This document shows, piece by piece, positions 49,293 to 59,455 of a stretch of 64,000 nucleotides of DNA (position 1 is the stretch's first letter; each line of letters begins with the position of its first letter). Below the pieces are notes generated by a model. It did not search any database. It saw only the letters and a list, made by a program, of their open reading frames with translations, and was not told where the DNA came from. Source of the stretch: Streptomyces olivochromogenes (GTDB taxonomy: Bacteria > Actinomycetota > Actinomycetes > Streptomycetales > Streptomycetaceae). The position numbers and the translations under genes are program-made. The stretch is from NCBI RefSeq assembly GCF_001514115.1, contig NZ_KQ948469.1, positions 88,732 to 152,731 of the forward strand, read 5' to 3'.

Positions 49293-51965
49293 TCATCCGA
49301 CTGCCGCGATGTCCTCACCGGGGGTGTCGGGCCGTCCCCTGCCGCGATACATCGCCACAACCGCCCTGCGCAGGTTGAGCCGCTCGGCGATCTCGTCGTC
49401 CGCAAGCCGCAGGGCGGACAGCTCGGTGATCTGTCTCAGCCGCTCGGCGGACGACTCGGGCCAGTCGATCGGGGCGCCCGTTGCACGCAGTTCGAGTCGT
49501 GCCTCGTCACCACACGGGAGCGCGCCGATCCGGTCGAAGGTGGACTGCGCCGAGGTCAGCAGCGACCGCGCCTCATGGACCCGATTCTGGCGGCGCAGCC
49601 ATGAGCCGTACGCCAGTTCGACTTTCGCGCCCGCATAGGGCCAGTGGGACAGATCCTGCCGCAGCGCCGCCAAGTAGAAGTCCTCGGCGTCCTCGTCGGC
49701 GGCCAAGACCGCACGGGCGTACAAGAGGTGGACATGCAGAAGCGGCGACGGCGTCTCCCGTGCGATCACCTCCAGCTCCGCCACCAGCTCTCGGGCGTCT
49801 TCTCGGTGTCCGGCGCGTACGGCCGCGTCCGCAAGGAACATCAGGCTCGCGAAACCGTTCCGCTGGTGGAAGCTGGGTTCGGCCGGATCGAATATCGCCC
49901 GCAACGTCCGGTAGGCGTCCCGGTTCCGCCCGGCCGCCAGTGACACCAGTCCACGGGCGAGTTGAAGCATTGACAGCATCACGTTCCGACCGCGGGCCTC
50001 TCGCAGTTCGGCCTCGATGGCCAGCCGCTGTGCCTCCTGCGCATCACCGACGAACGCTCTCAGCAGGACGTCGCACACCAGCTGTCCGGCTCCCCACGCC
50101 GGCTGCCCCGTCTCCGCTGCCAGCCGCTTCCCCTCCTCGGCCATGTCAGCCGCCCGCACCAGGTCCCCGAGGAGCACGTGCGTCACCGACTGCGTGGTCA
50201 GCACCTGCGAGAGGAGTCCCAGTCGGCCCTGCCGGCGCAGTATCACCTCTGAGCGGGCCAGCAGCTCGGTAGCCAGGGCCATGTGCCCCACCCCGTGCGC
50301 GGCCATGCCCATGACCCGCAGTGCGTCCCCATCGTCACCAGGAGGCATCCCGGTCAGTGCCTCGACGACCTGCCGGGCGCGCAGCACCGGTTCCACCGCC
50401 GACAGGGCCGCGAGGTAGCGCGGGTCACCCGCTGTCTCGGGCAGCCGCTCGACGCAGGCAACGACACGCGCCCGGGCGGCCGGCCCGGTGTCGGCCCACC
50501 AGCATCGCAAGGCAGCCGCCAGGAGAAGGTCGAGCGACAGATCGGGATCGGCAGGCGCGGACCGAACGGCGAGGTCGCACAACTCGTTCACGCGCGCGGC
50601 GCCCCCGGGCGTGTGGTCGAACATCTCACCGAGCCATTCCATACGCGCCCGGTCCAGGTCGGTCAGGTCGGTCCTGGCAGCCGACCGCAGCAACTCGTGG
50701 ACGATGTCCTCCCGGCCCATGCCGAAGGCGTGCCCGGCCGCCACCAGCAGCCGGTGCCCACGCAACGCCGACCAACTCGTCAGCTGTGCCGACCGCTCGA
50801 GATCGTCGATCGCCGAGAACACCGCGCCCCGGCTCAGCGCATGCGCGGCATTGGCCTCGAGAGCGTCGGCGATCCGGTCGTCGGGACCCACAATGAACTG
50901 CGCGCTGTGCCAGGTCCGCCGGTACACATCGTCCAGTGTGTCCGCCAGCGCCCGGTGGGCCGACTGGTGCCGGGCCAGGCTTTCGGCCTGCAGGATTCCC
51001 GAACGCATCAGGGGGTGCAGGAAGGCGACCCGGCCCTCTTCCACGGTCACCAGTCCTACCGCCTGCGCAGGGTCGAACACCTCAGGAGGGACCGGTTCGC
51101 CGCGCAGGGCCGAGGTCCCGGCGATGATTTCGGCAAGGTCGTCCGCCGGGTCGACGGCCGCGACGAGCACGGCGTCCCGGGTCGCCGAGGGCAGTTCGGC
51201 CCCGCGCCCCGCGAACGCGTGTTCCAGCCGGTCGGACAAGGTCAGCGGACGCAGTCCACCGGAGGGCAGTGCCGCCAGCGCGATCGGCAACTCGCGCAGC
51301 GCCAGCGGATTGCCCAGCGCCTCTCGCCGGATGCGCCGTTGCTCGGCCGGAGTCAGGCCAGGAGCATGGGCGGACAGGATCTGCGCTGCCGCATCGTCGT
51401 CCACGCCGCTCACGGTCAGCTCCGGAAAGCCGGCGTGGAGGAACGGGCCCGTATGTCCACGGCGCATCACGGCAATGATCACCACGGGTCCCGCCACGCG
51501 TCGTCCGACGAACGTCAGCACCTCGTGCGACTGCGGATCCAGCCACTGCACATCGTCGGCCAGTACCAGTACCGGCCGGTCGGCCGCCACGGCCGCCAGC
51601 AGGTCCACGACCGCCAGATTGATCAGGAACGGCTCCGCCGGTGGCGAGCCCTCGACCAGGCCGAACGCCGCCGACAACGCTTCTCTCTCATGCCGCGGAA
51701 GCAGCGAGACATGATCGAGCACCGGACCGACCATCTGGTGCAGTCCCGCGAAGGGAAGCGTCGCCTCGCACTCGACACCGGCCAGCCGCAGTATCCGGAA
51801 GCCCCGGGCCCGCCCCCTGGACTCCGCCTCATGCAGCAGCGACGACTTGCCGATACCCGGGTCCCCGAGCATCAGCAGCACCGCACCGCTCGGCGGCGTA
51901 CGTTCGAGGAGTCTCGCCAGCACAGCGGTCTCCCGCTCTCTTCCCACCAGCTCCGCCGCGCCCAT
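49293..51965 (-). CDS. Large LuxR-family ATPase regulator with degenerate DNA-binding domain
   Basis: An 890-residue STAND-type regulator with Walker A GDPGIGKSSLL at about 33-43, Walker B VLVLADDVQWLD and a long helical middle rich in TPR-like repeats. The C-terminus aligns with a LuxR helix-turn-helix only up to ITELSALRLADDEIAERLNL; the recognition helix and the YPKLGI-type end are replaced by RRAVVAMYRGRGRPDTPGED. DNA binding is therefore doubtful. It is a tandem paralogue of the next gene (52077), which keeps a normal domain. ATG at 51965. Confidence 0.85.
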   Translation of the reverse strand: MGAAELVGRERETAVLARLLERTPPSGAVLLMLGDPGIGKSSLLHEAESRGRARGFRILRLAGVECEATLPFAGLHQMVGPVLDHVSLLPRHEREALSAAFGLVEGSPPAEPFLINLAVVDLLAAVAADRPVLVLADDVQWLDPQSHEVLTFVGRRVAGPVVIIAVMRRGHTGPFLHAGFPELTVSGVDDDAAAQILSAHAPGLTPAEQRRIRREALGNPLALRELPIALAALPSGGLRPLTLSDRLEHAFAGRGAELPSATRDAVLVAAVDPADDLAEIIAGTSALRGEPVPPEVFDPAQAVGLVTVEEGRVAFLHPLMRSGILQAESLARHQSAHRALADTLDDVYRRTWHSAQFIVGPDDRIADALEANAAHALSRGAVFSAIDDLERSAQLTSWSALRGHRLLVAAGHAFGMGREDIVHELLRSAARTDLTDLDRARMEWLGEMFDHTPGGAARVNELCDLAVRSAPADPDLSLDLLLAAALRCWWADTGPAARARVVACVERLPETAGDPRYLAALSAVEPVLRARQVVEALTGMPPGDDGDALRVMGMAAHGVGHMALATELLARSEVILRRQGRLGLLSQVLTTQSVTHVLLGDLVRAADMAEEGKRLAAETGQPAWGAGQLVCDVLLRAFVGDAQEAQRLAIEAELREARGRNVMLSMLQLARGLVSLAAGRNRDAYRTLRAIFDPAEPSFHQRNGFASLMFLADAAVRAGHREDARELVAELEVIARETPSPLLHVHLLYARAVLAADEDAEDFYLAALRQDLSHWPYAGAKVELAYGSWLRRQNRVHEARSLLTSAQSTFDRIGALPCGDEARLELRATGAPIDWPESSAERLRQITELSALRLADDEIAERLNLRRAVVAMYRGRGRPDTPGEDIAAVG

Positions 51966-52076
51966 GGCTCACTCCCAACTCCCCGGAGCCTCCACGCTAA
52001 TCACTCCGCACCATCGGCGGCTTGCGTCGTTTGACTGATCCCGCCCACGCATCCGGCGGTGCGGCGCGCGCTGGTC

Positions 52077-54764
52077 TCAGTGGTCGCTCACGGCCGGTTC
52101 CTGCGGCTTCAGCAGCGGCGCCAGCTCACCGCGAGAGGTGATTCCGAGCTTGGGGAAGGCTCTGTACAGATGTGCGGCGACCGTACGGTGTGACAGATGC
52201 AGTCGTTCCCCTATCTCCCGGTTGGAGAGCCCTTCCGCTGCCAGCCGGGCGATCAGTTTCTCCTGGGGTGACATCAGTTCCGTGACGGACGGAAGCGGGT
52301 TGTCACCTGCCTGAGCAGCGTTGCGGCCCGCCCAGTCGGAGGCTCCGATGAGCTCGAAGGCGGTCCGCGCCGAGAGCAGCATCGTGCGCGACCGAGCGGC
52401 CTGCCGACGGCGCCGCAACCAGTGTCCGTACGCGTGTTCCGTATGTGCCTTGACCAGCGGCCAGCGGCCCAGGTCTTGACCCAACGCGACCATGTACAGT
52501 TCCTCGGCCTCCGCGTCGGCGGCGAGCACGGCTCGCGCGTAGGGCAACTGGACGTGCAGCAGCGGGGCGGGCGTCATGCGTGCCGCTTCCTCCAGGACCG
52601 CGAGTATGTGCGCGGCTTCATCACGGCTGTTGCCACGATCCGCCGCCATGACGAACGGCATCACCGCGGCGAAGCCCTGCCACCGCAGGCCCTCGTGCGG
52701 CGGGTCGAGGAGCGGCCGCAGCTCTTCGAACGCCTCGGTGTACCGTCCCTCAGCGAGCCGCGCCACACCACGGGCCAGCCGTAGCGTCGGGACGAGATCG
52801 GTGCGCTGCCATGCCGCCACGGTGTCGGCCAGCTCCACCGCGCGCTCGGCTTGCCCGCGCAGTGCGGCGGCGACCGCGTCCGTGCCGGTGAGAGCGGCGA
52901 CCAAGTTCGGCTGTCGAGTCTCGGCGAGAATCCGGCGTGCTTCCTCGGTGAGATGAGCGGCACGCGACCAGTCCCCGAGCAGCAGCAGGTCGGCGGCTTC
53001 GGTGAGGAGTGTCTCCGACAGCAGACCGAGTCGGCCCTGCTCGCGCAGAATCGGTTCTGCCCGGCCGAGCAGGTCGACCGCGCGGACCGGATCGCCGATC
53101 GCGTGCGCGGCCATGCCGAACAGCCGGAGACCGTCGGCGTCGGGGAGGTACCACACCGTCTCGTTCGAAGGCAGCCGGTCGGCCACCGCCCGGCCGTGGA
53201 GCACAGGTTCGGTCAGCGCCAGAGCCGCGATGCGCCGTGGGTCGCTCGTGCCGGTCAGCCGCTCGGCGGCCGCGACGATGCCGGCACGCAGAGCGGGGTC
53301 GGCACCGGTCCTGTGAGCACGGAGCGCCGCGCTCAACAACAGGTCGAGAGCCGGCTGGGGATCGCCGGCCGACAGCTCGGGGATGTCCCGCACGCGCGTC
53401 CGGGCCGGACCGGGCCGCGGGTCCGCGTCCGAGATGTCCCGCAACCACCATGCCTTCGCCCGGTCCGCGTCGCTGAGCTCCTGACGTTCTGCCTCGTCTA
53501 TCAGGGAGTGGGTCAGGTGTGTGCGGCCGAGACCGTACGCATGCTCGGCCGCCCACAGGAACCGATGGCCCCGGGTGGCCGAGTCCGCGGTGAGCTGCGC
53601 CGATCGCTCGAGCGCCCAGATGGCCGCGACGACGCCGTGACGCCGGAGCAAGGAAGCGTGAGCATCCGCCAGCTCGTCCGCCAGCTCGTCGTCGGGGCCG
53701 TTGACGGACTGGGCACGATGCCAGGTGCGCCGGTCCGGGTGCTCGGCCAGCACCTGCGCCATGGCGGCGTTGGCGGCCTGCCGGCGGGCCGGGGTCTCCG
53801 CTTCCAGCACCGCGAACCGGACTACGGGATGGAGGAAGCGCAGTGTCGTCCTGTCGAGTCGTATCAACGAGGCCTCGACCGCGTGGTCGAGCAGGTCCAC
53901 GGCAACGGCGCCCCCTGCCAGGACGGAGGCGGCTGCCAGGATCTCCGAGAGGTCTCCGACCTGGTCGACGGCCGCGGCCAACAGGACGTCTCTGGCCTGC
54001 GCCGGCAGCTCGCCGAGCCCGGCCGCGAACGCCGTCGCCAAGGCGGAGCTCACCGGCAGGTGGGCCCACAAACCCGGCGGCCCTGCCGGGCGCCACGCTG
54101 CGGGGAGTTCGACCAGCGCGAGCGGGTTGCCGAGCGCCTCCCCGAGTATCCGCTCCCGAACGGCGGGAGGCAGCATGGCCGCATGACGGGCCAACAGCCG
54201 TCGCGCCGAGGGCTCGTCCAGCACCGGCACGTCCAGTACGGGCACATCCGGCATGTTCCGTCCTCTGCGGAGTGCGACGAGGATGACCACCGGGTTGTCG
54301 CTCGCCCTGCGGGCCATGAACGCCAATATGTCTCGGGTTGGCCTGTCGAGCCACTGCACGTCGTCGACGATCACCACCACAGGCTGCTCGGCCGCCCTCG
54401 TGGTGATCAGGTTGAATGCGGCCAGGGCCACCTTCAAGGGCTCCGGCGGTGCCCCGGAACCGATCTGGAGGGCCGTACGCAGGATCGCGCTCTGTTCCGC
54501 GGGCAGGGCGTCCGCCGTGTCGAGGACCGGCCCCAGCAACTCGCGTAGACCGCTGAAGGGTGCGCCGCCGGAACGCCCGGCAACCTCCAGCATCTGCCAT
54601 CCCGCCGTCCGGGCGCGTTCGGCCACGGCCCGCAACAACGCGGACTTACCGACACCCGGGCCGCCCTGCAGTGTCATGGCACCACCGGCAGCGGGCAGCC
54701 TTCCCATCAGTTCCTGCAGGACTCTCAACTGCTCGTCGCGGCCAAGGAGCCCGCCCTCGTACAC
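52077..54764 (-). CDS. Large LuxR-family ATPase regulator (LAL)
   Basis: An 895-residue STAND-type regulator: ATPase with Walker A GGPGVGKSALL near residue 33 and Walker B VVVIVDDVQWLD, TPR-like middle, and an intact LuxR helix-turn-helix (EKLIARLAAEGLSNREIGER, HLSHRTVAAHLYRAFPKLGI). The start is a GTG at 54764 with GGGGAG five bases upstream, placing LLGRDEQL right at the N-terminus as in other family members; a much longer open frame upstream is antisense to the flippase gene and rejected. It is upstream of its degenerate paralogue on the same strand, separated by 111 bp. Confidence 0.87.
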   Translation of the reverse strand: MYEGGLLGRDEQLRVLQELMGRLPAAGGAMTLQGGPGVGKSALLRAVAERARTAGWQMLEVAGRSGGAPFSGLRELLGPVLDTADALPAEQSAILRTALQIGSGAPPEPLKVALAAFNLITTRAAEQPVVVIVDDVQWLDRPTRDILAFMARRASDNPVVILVALRRGRNMPDVPVLDVPVLDEPSARRLLARHAAMLPPAVRERILGEALGNPLALVELPAAWRPAGPPGLWAHLPVSSALATAFAAGLGELPAQARDVLLAAAVDQVGDLSEILAAASVLAGGAVAVDLLDHAVEASLIRLDRTTLRFLHPVVRFAVLEAETPARRQAANAAMAQVLAEHPDRRTWHRAQSVNGPDDELADELADAHASLLRRHGVVAAIWALERSAQLTADSATRGHRFLWAAEHAYGLGRTHLTHSLIDEAERQELSDADRAKAWWLRDISDADPRPGPARTRVRDIPELSAGDPQPALDLLLSAALRAHRTGADPALRAGIVAAAERLTGTSDPRRIAALALTEPVLHGRAVADRLPSNETVWYLPDADGLRLFGMAAHAIGDPVRAVDLLGRAEPILREQGRLGLLSETLLTEAADLLLLGDWSRAAHLTEEARRILAETRQPNLVAALTGTDAVAAALRGQAERAVELADTVAAWQRTDLVPTLRLARGVARLAEGRYTEAFEELRPLLDPPHEGLRWQGFAAVMPFVMAADRGNSRDEAAHILAVLEEAARMTPAPLLHVQLPYARAVLAADAEAEELYMVALGQDLGRWPLVKAHTEHAYGHWLRRRRQAARSRTMLLSARTAFELIGASDWAGRNAAQAGDNPLPSVTELMSPQEKLIARLAAEGLSNREIGERLHLSHRTVAAHLYRAFPKLGITSRGELAPLLKPQEPAVSDH

Positions 54765-54949
54765 GCGTCTCCCCAGTCTTCCGGTAGGCTCCACGCCTTC
54801 TCGGCGAGATCGTAGGTGAACGACGGCGGCAGGGCTTGAGTCATGTGACCGGACCCAGAACCACACAGCGTCGATACCGAGCCCACGCAGCGTACGACGC
54901 GCGGGTGCGCCGTGAACACCGCGTCGCCGCGCATCGCCGAACTCGCACG

Positions 54950-57472
54950 TCAGACGTAGCCTCGCCGCCGCACCACGCTCAGGGCCAGGGCGCCCAGCGG
55001 GACGTTCAGCCAGAACGTGAGCAGCCGGTACACGAGCACGGCCGATGTGGCCGCCCCGGCCGCCACGCCGAGCGTCGTCAGACCGGCGACCAGTCCGGCC
55101 TCCAGCGCGCCGAGACCGCCCGGCACGGGAGCCGCGTTGGCGATCAGGCGGGCCGCCATGTACGCGGCACCGACCTGGATGAAGGGAAGGTCGCCGCCCA
55201 GCGCGTGGAGGCTCATGGCCAGGCCGACGATCTGGATGAGGGGCAGGCCGAGAGCGCCGGTGACGCCCACGACGACCTTGGCCGGTTCGGCCGCGATCCC
55301 GGTGACGGTCGACCCTGCCGCGCGCAGGAACGGCCATACCTTGTCGTGCAGGAAGCGACGGCCGGGCGGGGTGAGGAGGAGTAGACCCCCGGCGGCGAGC
55401 GCCAGGGCGATGGCCCACAGAACATACCGGCTCGCGTGCAGGTCCAGATGCACTCCGCCGTGGCGCCGTCCCGCCCAGGCGAAGAAGACCGCGGCGACGA
55501 CGGCGTTGGAGACCGCACCGGCAAGGCTCTGCAGCCCGACGGAGGCCGTGGCGGCCCCGGTCTCGATACCCGTCTTCTGCAGGTAGCGCAGATTGAGCGC
55601 CATGCCACCCACGTTGCTCGGGGTGATCCGGTTCAGGAACGAACTGGCGAACTGCACTTGGTAGGTGGGGCCGAACGGCAGCCTGTCCGGGATGGTGCCC
55701 CATTGCAGGCAGGTCGAGAACGCCTGCGAGACGAAGGTGACGGGCAACACCGCGAGTACCCACCACCAGTGCGCGTCGCGCAGCGCGTCGACAGCCGCGG
55801 GAGCGTTGGCCAACTGCGGCAGCACCAGGTGGAGAACCAGGAACGCGCCCGCCAGGCCCAGGGCGCTCTTCCACGTGAAGCGAGCCAGATGCGCGAGCGG
55901 AACCTGCGGCGCGCCACCGGCCGTTCGGACCTCGACGGCGAGATCACTCAGCAGACTGGGGCGACCTCCGGCACGCAGCGTTCGCCGTCGGGCACTCTGT
56001 CCGGCCGCCCGTGCGCGGGCTTGGTCGTACCGGGCGACCTCACGTCGCGCAGGGCCCATCAGCGCCAGCGGCTGCAGATACGGCAGCGCGGTCGCCAGCA
56101 GTTCCGGTCCCAGGCCGGCCAGTGCGCACGCGGTGGCACGCTGGGGGCCGATCCGTACCGCGGTCGTGGCCAGCAGCTCGGCGATGTCGCTGCCGAGCAC
56201 CTCGGGCGGAGCATTGAGCTGGGCGCGCGCGAACGCGGAGAGCCGGCTCTCACCGTCCGATTCGACGAGGACGTGCTCCGGGCGCAGTGCCCGATGTCCC
56301 AGTCGGTGCTCCTGGAGGCGGGCCACGGACGTCCACACCCCGATGAGGACGTGGTCGGTCGTCTCCTCGTCCGTCAACGCGGACAGCGGACGGGCGTCCT
56401 TCTCGACGGTCGCCACGAGCGCGCCGCCGCCGGCCACCGGATACGCCATGACGGGTTCGTCCACCCGGGCGCCGGTGCGGGCCGCGAAGACCAGCATGAG
56501 GAGTTCGTGCTCGGCTGCCCCGAGCGGTGACTGGGCGGTCGCGTCGGCCGGGTGGCGCAGGAGCGTCCGTCGGGCGAGCCGGTGGAACAGATCACGGTTG
56601 TGGTCCTCGGCAGCGAGCACCCGTACCGCCACCCGGGAACCGGCGGTGGTCTCGGCTCGGTAGAGGGTCCCCTCACCAGGACTCTGCCCCTCCGAGGGCA
56701 GCTCACGCAGGGTGGCCACGGGGATTCCGGAGACGACGAGGGCGTCGGCGACCGCCTGCGCCGCCGGGCGGTCGGCCGGAGCCCCGGCCAGCAGCAGCAC
56801 GGCCGACCCGGCCGCGCCGCCCACGGCGAGTGCGGCGACGGCATCCAGCGGCACGATCCCCGCGGCGGCGACGCTCAGCACGGCACACGCGAAGGTCAGT
56901 GACCACAGCTCCCGCCGCCGACGCGCCCCGAGCCATGGGCCCGCCGCGCAGGCCGCCGCCGCGCAGGCCGCCAGGTACACGGCCGACGGCCAGCCCGCCT
57001 GCACCAGACCACCCCGGCCGACCAGCACCTCCGGCCACGCGTCCGGCCTGCTGCGCACCAACGCCAGGTGCGTGAGCGACCACGCGACCAGTGCGCCCAG
57101 CGCCGCCGCGGGCACGACCCGCATCACCGGCTCGACCCGCCGCCGTACGCACCACACCGCCAGGGCGGCGATCGGCGCGAGCATGGCCACCACCTGCACC
57201 GTTCCCACGAGACCGTCCCGTAGAGCCGAAGGCAGCGCGGTCGCCGTGCTGAGCAGTCCCTGCTGCACAGCACGGGCGACATCGCGCGTCGCGACCGCCA
57301 GCAGCACCGTCACCACCAGTGCGGCCAGGGACACCAGCAGCCGCCACAGATCGGCCGCCCGGCGGACGGCCCGTCGGGGCGGAACATCGATCACCGGCGC
57401 CAAGGAGCCTTGCGACATGCCAGCGGCCTCCGAAGCCGACTGGCTGCCATGGTCTTCGATCACTTTGATCAC
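54950..57472 (-). CDS. Pseudokinase-LPG-synthase/flippase-like membrane protein
   Basis: An 840-residue membrane protein in three parts. Residues about 20-250 hold several hydrophobic spans. About 260-500 form a soluble domain with protein-kinase-like traits (TLYRAETTAGSRVAVRVLA, then HRLGHRALRPEHVLVESDG) in which the HRD aspartate is absent, so it is probably a pseudokinase. About 540-840 match the UPF0104/lysylphosphatidylglycerol-synthase transmembrane domain (FASSFLNRITPSNVGGMALN, APVPGGLGALEAGLVAGLT), without a C-terminal transferase domain. The GTG start at 57472 has AGGAG four bases upstream; GTG 57463 and ATG 57418 are alternatives. Lipid or glycolipid translocation is the likely role. 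Confidence 0.82.
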   Translation of the reverse strand: MIKVIEDHGSQSASEAAGMSQGSLAPVIDVPPRRAVRRAADLWRLLVSLAALVVTVLLAVATRDVARAVQQGLLSTATALPSALRDGLVGTVQVVAMLAPIAALAVWCVRRRVEPVMRVVPAAALGALVAWSLTHLALVRSRPDAWPEVLVGRGGLVQAGWPSAVYLAACAAAACAAGPWLGARRRRELWSLTFACAVLSVAAAGIVPLDAVAALAVGGAAGSAVLLLAGAPADRPAAQAVADALVVSGIPVATLRELPSEGQSPGEGTLYRAETTAGSRVAVRVLAAEDHNRDLFHRLARRTLLRHPADATAQSPLGAAEHELLMLVFAARTGARVDEPVMAYPVAGGGALVATVEKDARPLSALTDEETTDHVLIGVWTSVARLQEHRLGHRALRPEHVLVESDGESRLSAFARAQLNAPPEVLGSDIAELLATTAVRIGPQRATACALAGLGPELLATALPYLQPLALMGPARREVARYDQARARAAGQSARRRTLRAGGRPSLLSDLAVEVRTAGGAPQVPLAHLARFTWKSALGLAGAFLVLHLVLPQLANAPAAVDALRDAHWWWVLAVLPVTFVSQAFSTCLQWGTIPDRLPFGPTYQVQFASSFLNRITPSNVGGMALNLRYLQKTGIETGAATASVGLQSLAGAVSNAVVAAVFFAWAGRRHGGVHLDLHASRYVLWAIALALAAGGLLLLTPPGRRFLHDKVWPFLRAAGSTVTGIAAEPAKVVVGVTGALGLPLIQIVGLAMSLHALGGDLPFIQVGAAYMAARLIANAAPVPGGLGALEAGLVAGLTTLGVAAGAATSAVLVYRLLTFWLNVPLGALALSVVRRRGYV

Positions 57473-57832
57473 GCGGCTCCTCGTCGACAGGCCGAAAGCG
57501 AGGATGCGGCACCCGCACCCCCCTCCAAGCCTCCTCCCCCACTCGGGCGGCACCGATGCTGTCTCCGGAACGTGGTTCGCGCATCCGTCACATGACTGCA
57601 CTGCGTCCTGTGACGGTCCGCCGCCACGCGTTCACGGACCGGTCCGCCTGCCGGCACGCAGTGCCGAAGTAGGGACCGCAGTCGGATGACGGATCCCATC
57701 CGGGCCGGCCGCCCCTAGCGTCCGATGGGGAGAAAGCGCCCTCGAGCAACGTCGGACGCACCGGCGCGCAGGCCTCGCCTCTCCCTCGCTTCCTGTCAGG
57801 AACGAGACAGCACCCCACCCTGGGAGATCACG
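57473..57832. other. Divergent intergenic, 360 bp, no gene seen
   Basis: This gap separates the leftward flippase-like gene from the rightward HdeD-like gene and should hold both promoters. No clear promoter hexamers or palindromes were identified, and the open frames here are proline/arginine-rich shadows. Confidence 0.45.
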
Positions 57833-58384
57833 ATGCTCAACTCGCCCAACGCGCTGCTTTGGCGCGGCCTGCTGGCGATCGCCGTCGGAGTGGTCGCCGT
57901 GGCATGGCCCGGCATCACCATCGGCGCATTCGTCATTCTGTTCGCCGTCTACGCGTTCATCGGCGCGGCGACGGACAGCGCACGAGCCTTCAGCAGCGAT
58001 CGGGTGGGCCCGGTCTTCGGCTGGCTGCTGCTCGCCCTGCTGTCGGTCGTCGCCGGTGTGGTCGCGCTGGCGTGGCCTGGCATCACGGCCCTGGCTCTGA
58101 CGATCTGGATCGGCGCGTGGGCGCTGACTACGGGCGCCATGGAGATCGCCCTGGCATTCCGACGCGGGGAAAAGCCGGGCGAGCGGGCGCTGTTCGTGCT
58201 GACCGGTCTCGTGTCGGTCGCGCTGGCCTTCGTGCTCTTCGTCCGGCCGGACATCGGCGCGGTCTCGCTGGCCAGCGTCTTCGGGCTGTTCAGCATCTTC
58301 TACGGCACCGCGGGCACCGTCGCATCCTTCCAGGAGCGTCGCGTCCTCAAGGACGCCGGCGGTACACAGCCGTCCCACACCTGA
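57833..58384 (+). CDS. HdeD-like (DUF308) membrane protein
   Basis: A 183-residue protein with six hydrophobic segments in three repeated pairs, the HdeD/DUF308 layout: GLLAIAVGVVAVAWPGITI, LLALLSVVAGVVALAWPGIT and LTGLVSVALAFVLFVRPDIG. The repeated AWPGIT turn is characteristic. HdeD proteins are linked to acid and envelope stress in other bacteria; the mechanism is unknown. ATG at 57833 follows GGGAGA. A shortened second copy of its C-terminal half occurs at 60404. Confidence 0.9.
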   Translation: MLNSPNALLWRGLLAIAVGVVAVAWPGITIGAFVILFAVYAFIGAATDSARAFSSDRVGPVFGWLLLALLSVVAGVVALAWPGITALALTIWIGAWALTTGAMEIALAFRRGEKPGERALFVLTGLVSVALAFVLFVRPDIGAVSLASVFGLFSIFYGTAGTVASFQERRVLKDAGGTQPSHT

Positions 58385-58471
58385 GTCGGTGTCACTCCTG
58401 ACGCACCATCACCCTGCATGTCCCCTTGGCCAGTTGAAGTCTTCCGGCCCGCATACCCAGGAAGAGCCATC

Positions 58472-59455
58472 ATGAACGAAACGCACGTCGCCACCCTCGG
58501 CACTCTGGACACCCACCGGCGCGTCACCGTGGTCGGTGCCGGGGTCATCGGTTCCTCATGGACCGCCTTGTTCCTCGCCAAGGGCCTGACCGTCACCGTC
58601 ACCGACCCCGTGCCGGACATGGATCGGCAGGTACACGACCAACTTCAGCGGGCCGTCCCTGCCCTGCGCGCACTCGGACTTCCCACCACCGACCTCGACC
58701 GCAACCTGCGCTTCGAAGCCGACCTCGGCAAGGCGGTCGCGGACGCGGACGTCGTGCAGGAGAACGGCCCCGAACGCCTGGACGTCAAGCAGGACCTCTT
58801 CGCCCGGATCGAGCAGGCCGCACGTCCCGACACCCTGCTGCTCAGCTCCACCTCGGGCATTCGCGCCACCGACATCGCACAAGCGCTGCGGCAGCCCGAA
58901 CGACTCGTCATCGGGCACCCTTTCAATCCGCCGCACCTCATCCCGCTGGTAGAGGTCGTCCCTGGCGAGAAGACCAGCCAGGAAGTGGTCGAGCGCGCCG
59001 TCGCCTTCTACACGGCGCTCGGCAAGAAGCCGCAAGTCCTGCGCAAGGAGGTACCGGGATTCGTCGCCAACCGGCTGCAGGCAGCGCTGTTTCGTGAGGC
59101 CGTCAACCTTGTCGTACAGGGCGTGGTGACCGAGTCGGAACTCGACACCATCGTGACCTCCTCCGTCGGCCTACGCTGGGCTGTCGCCGGTCCCTTCCGC
59201 AGCTTCCACCTCGGTGGCGGCTCCGGCGGCCTGCCCCACTTCCTCGAGCACCTCGGCCCCGGCCTCGAGAGCCTCTGGCGGGATCTCGGTACCCCGGTAC
59301 TCGACGAGGCAACGGTCCAACTCCTCTCAGGACAAGCCGATTTCGGCGCGAGCGTCGACGAACTGGAGGACGCACGCGACGAGGCTCAGATCAAGGTGCT
59401 GCAGGCGGTATCCGCACCGTCCACCCTCGCCATCGAGCCCGCACAAAAGCAGTGA
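58472..59455 (+). CDS. 3-hydroxyacyl-CoA dehydrogenase family protein (carnitine-dehydrogenase-like)
   Basis: A 327-residue NAD-dependent dehydrogenase. The Rossmann motif VVGAGVIGSSWTALFLAKG starts near residue 18, SSTSGI and GHPFNPPHLIPLVEVVPG form the catalytic region (His), and KEVPGFVANRL opens the C-terminal helical domain. The IGSSWTALF and HPFNPPHL variants are those of L-carnitine dehydrogenases and hydroxybutyryl-like relatives. It has no thioesterase or cleavage-enzyme partner nearby. ATG at 58472 follows AGGAAGAG. Confidence 0.85.
   Translation: MNETHVATLGTLDTHRRVTVVGAGVIGSSWTALFLAKGLTVTVTDPVPDMDRQVHDQLQRAVPALRALGLPTTDLDRNLRFEADLGKAVADADVVQENGPERLDVKQDLFARIEQAARPDTLLLSSTSGIRATDIAQALRQPERLVIGHPFNPPHLIPLVEVVPGEKTSQEVVERAVAFYTALGKKPQVLRKEVPGFVANRLQAALFREAVNLVVQGVVTESELDTIVTSSVGLRWAVAGPFRSFHLGGGSGGLPHFLEHLGPGLESLWRDLGTPVLDEATVQLLSGQADFGASVDELEDARDEAQIKVLQAVSAPSTLAIEPAQKQ

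Noticed and set aside
52077..55874. A 1265-codon version of the LuxR ATPase regulator
   Set aside because: The first 370 codons are antisense-frame shadow of the flippase-like gene; GTG at 54764 with a strong ribosome site places the ATPase domain at the N-terminus as in the family.
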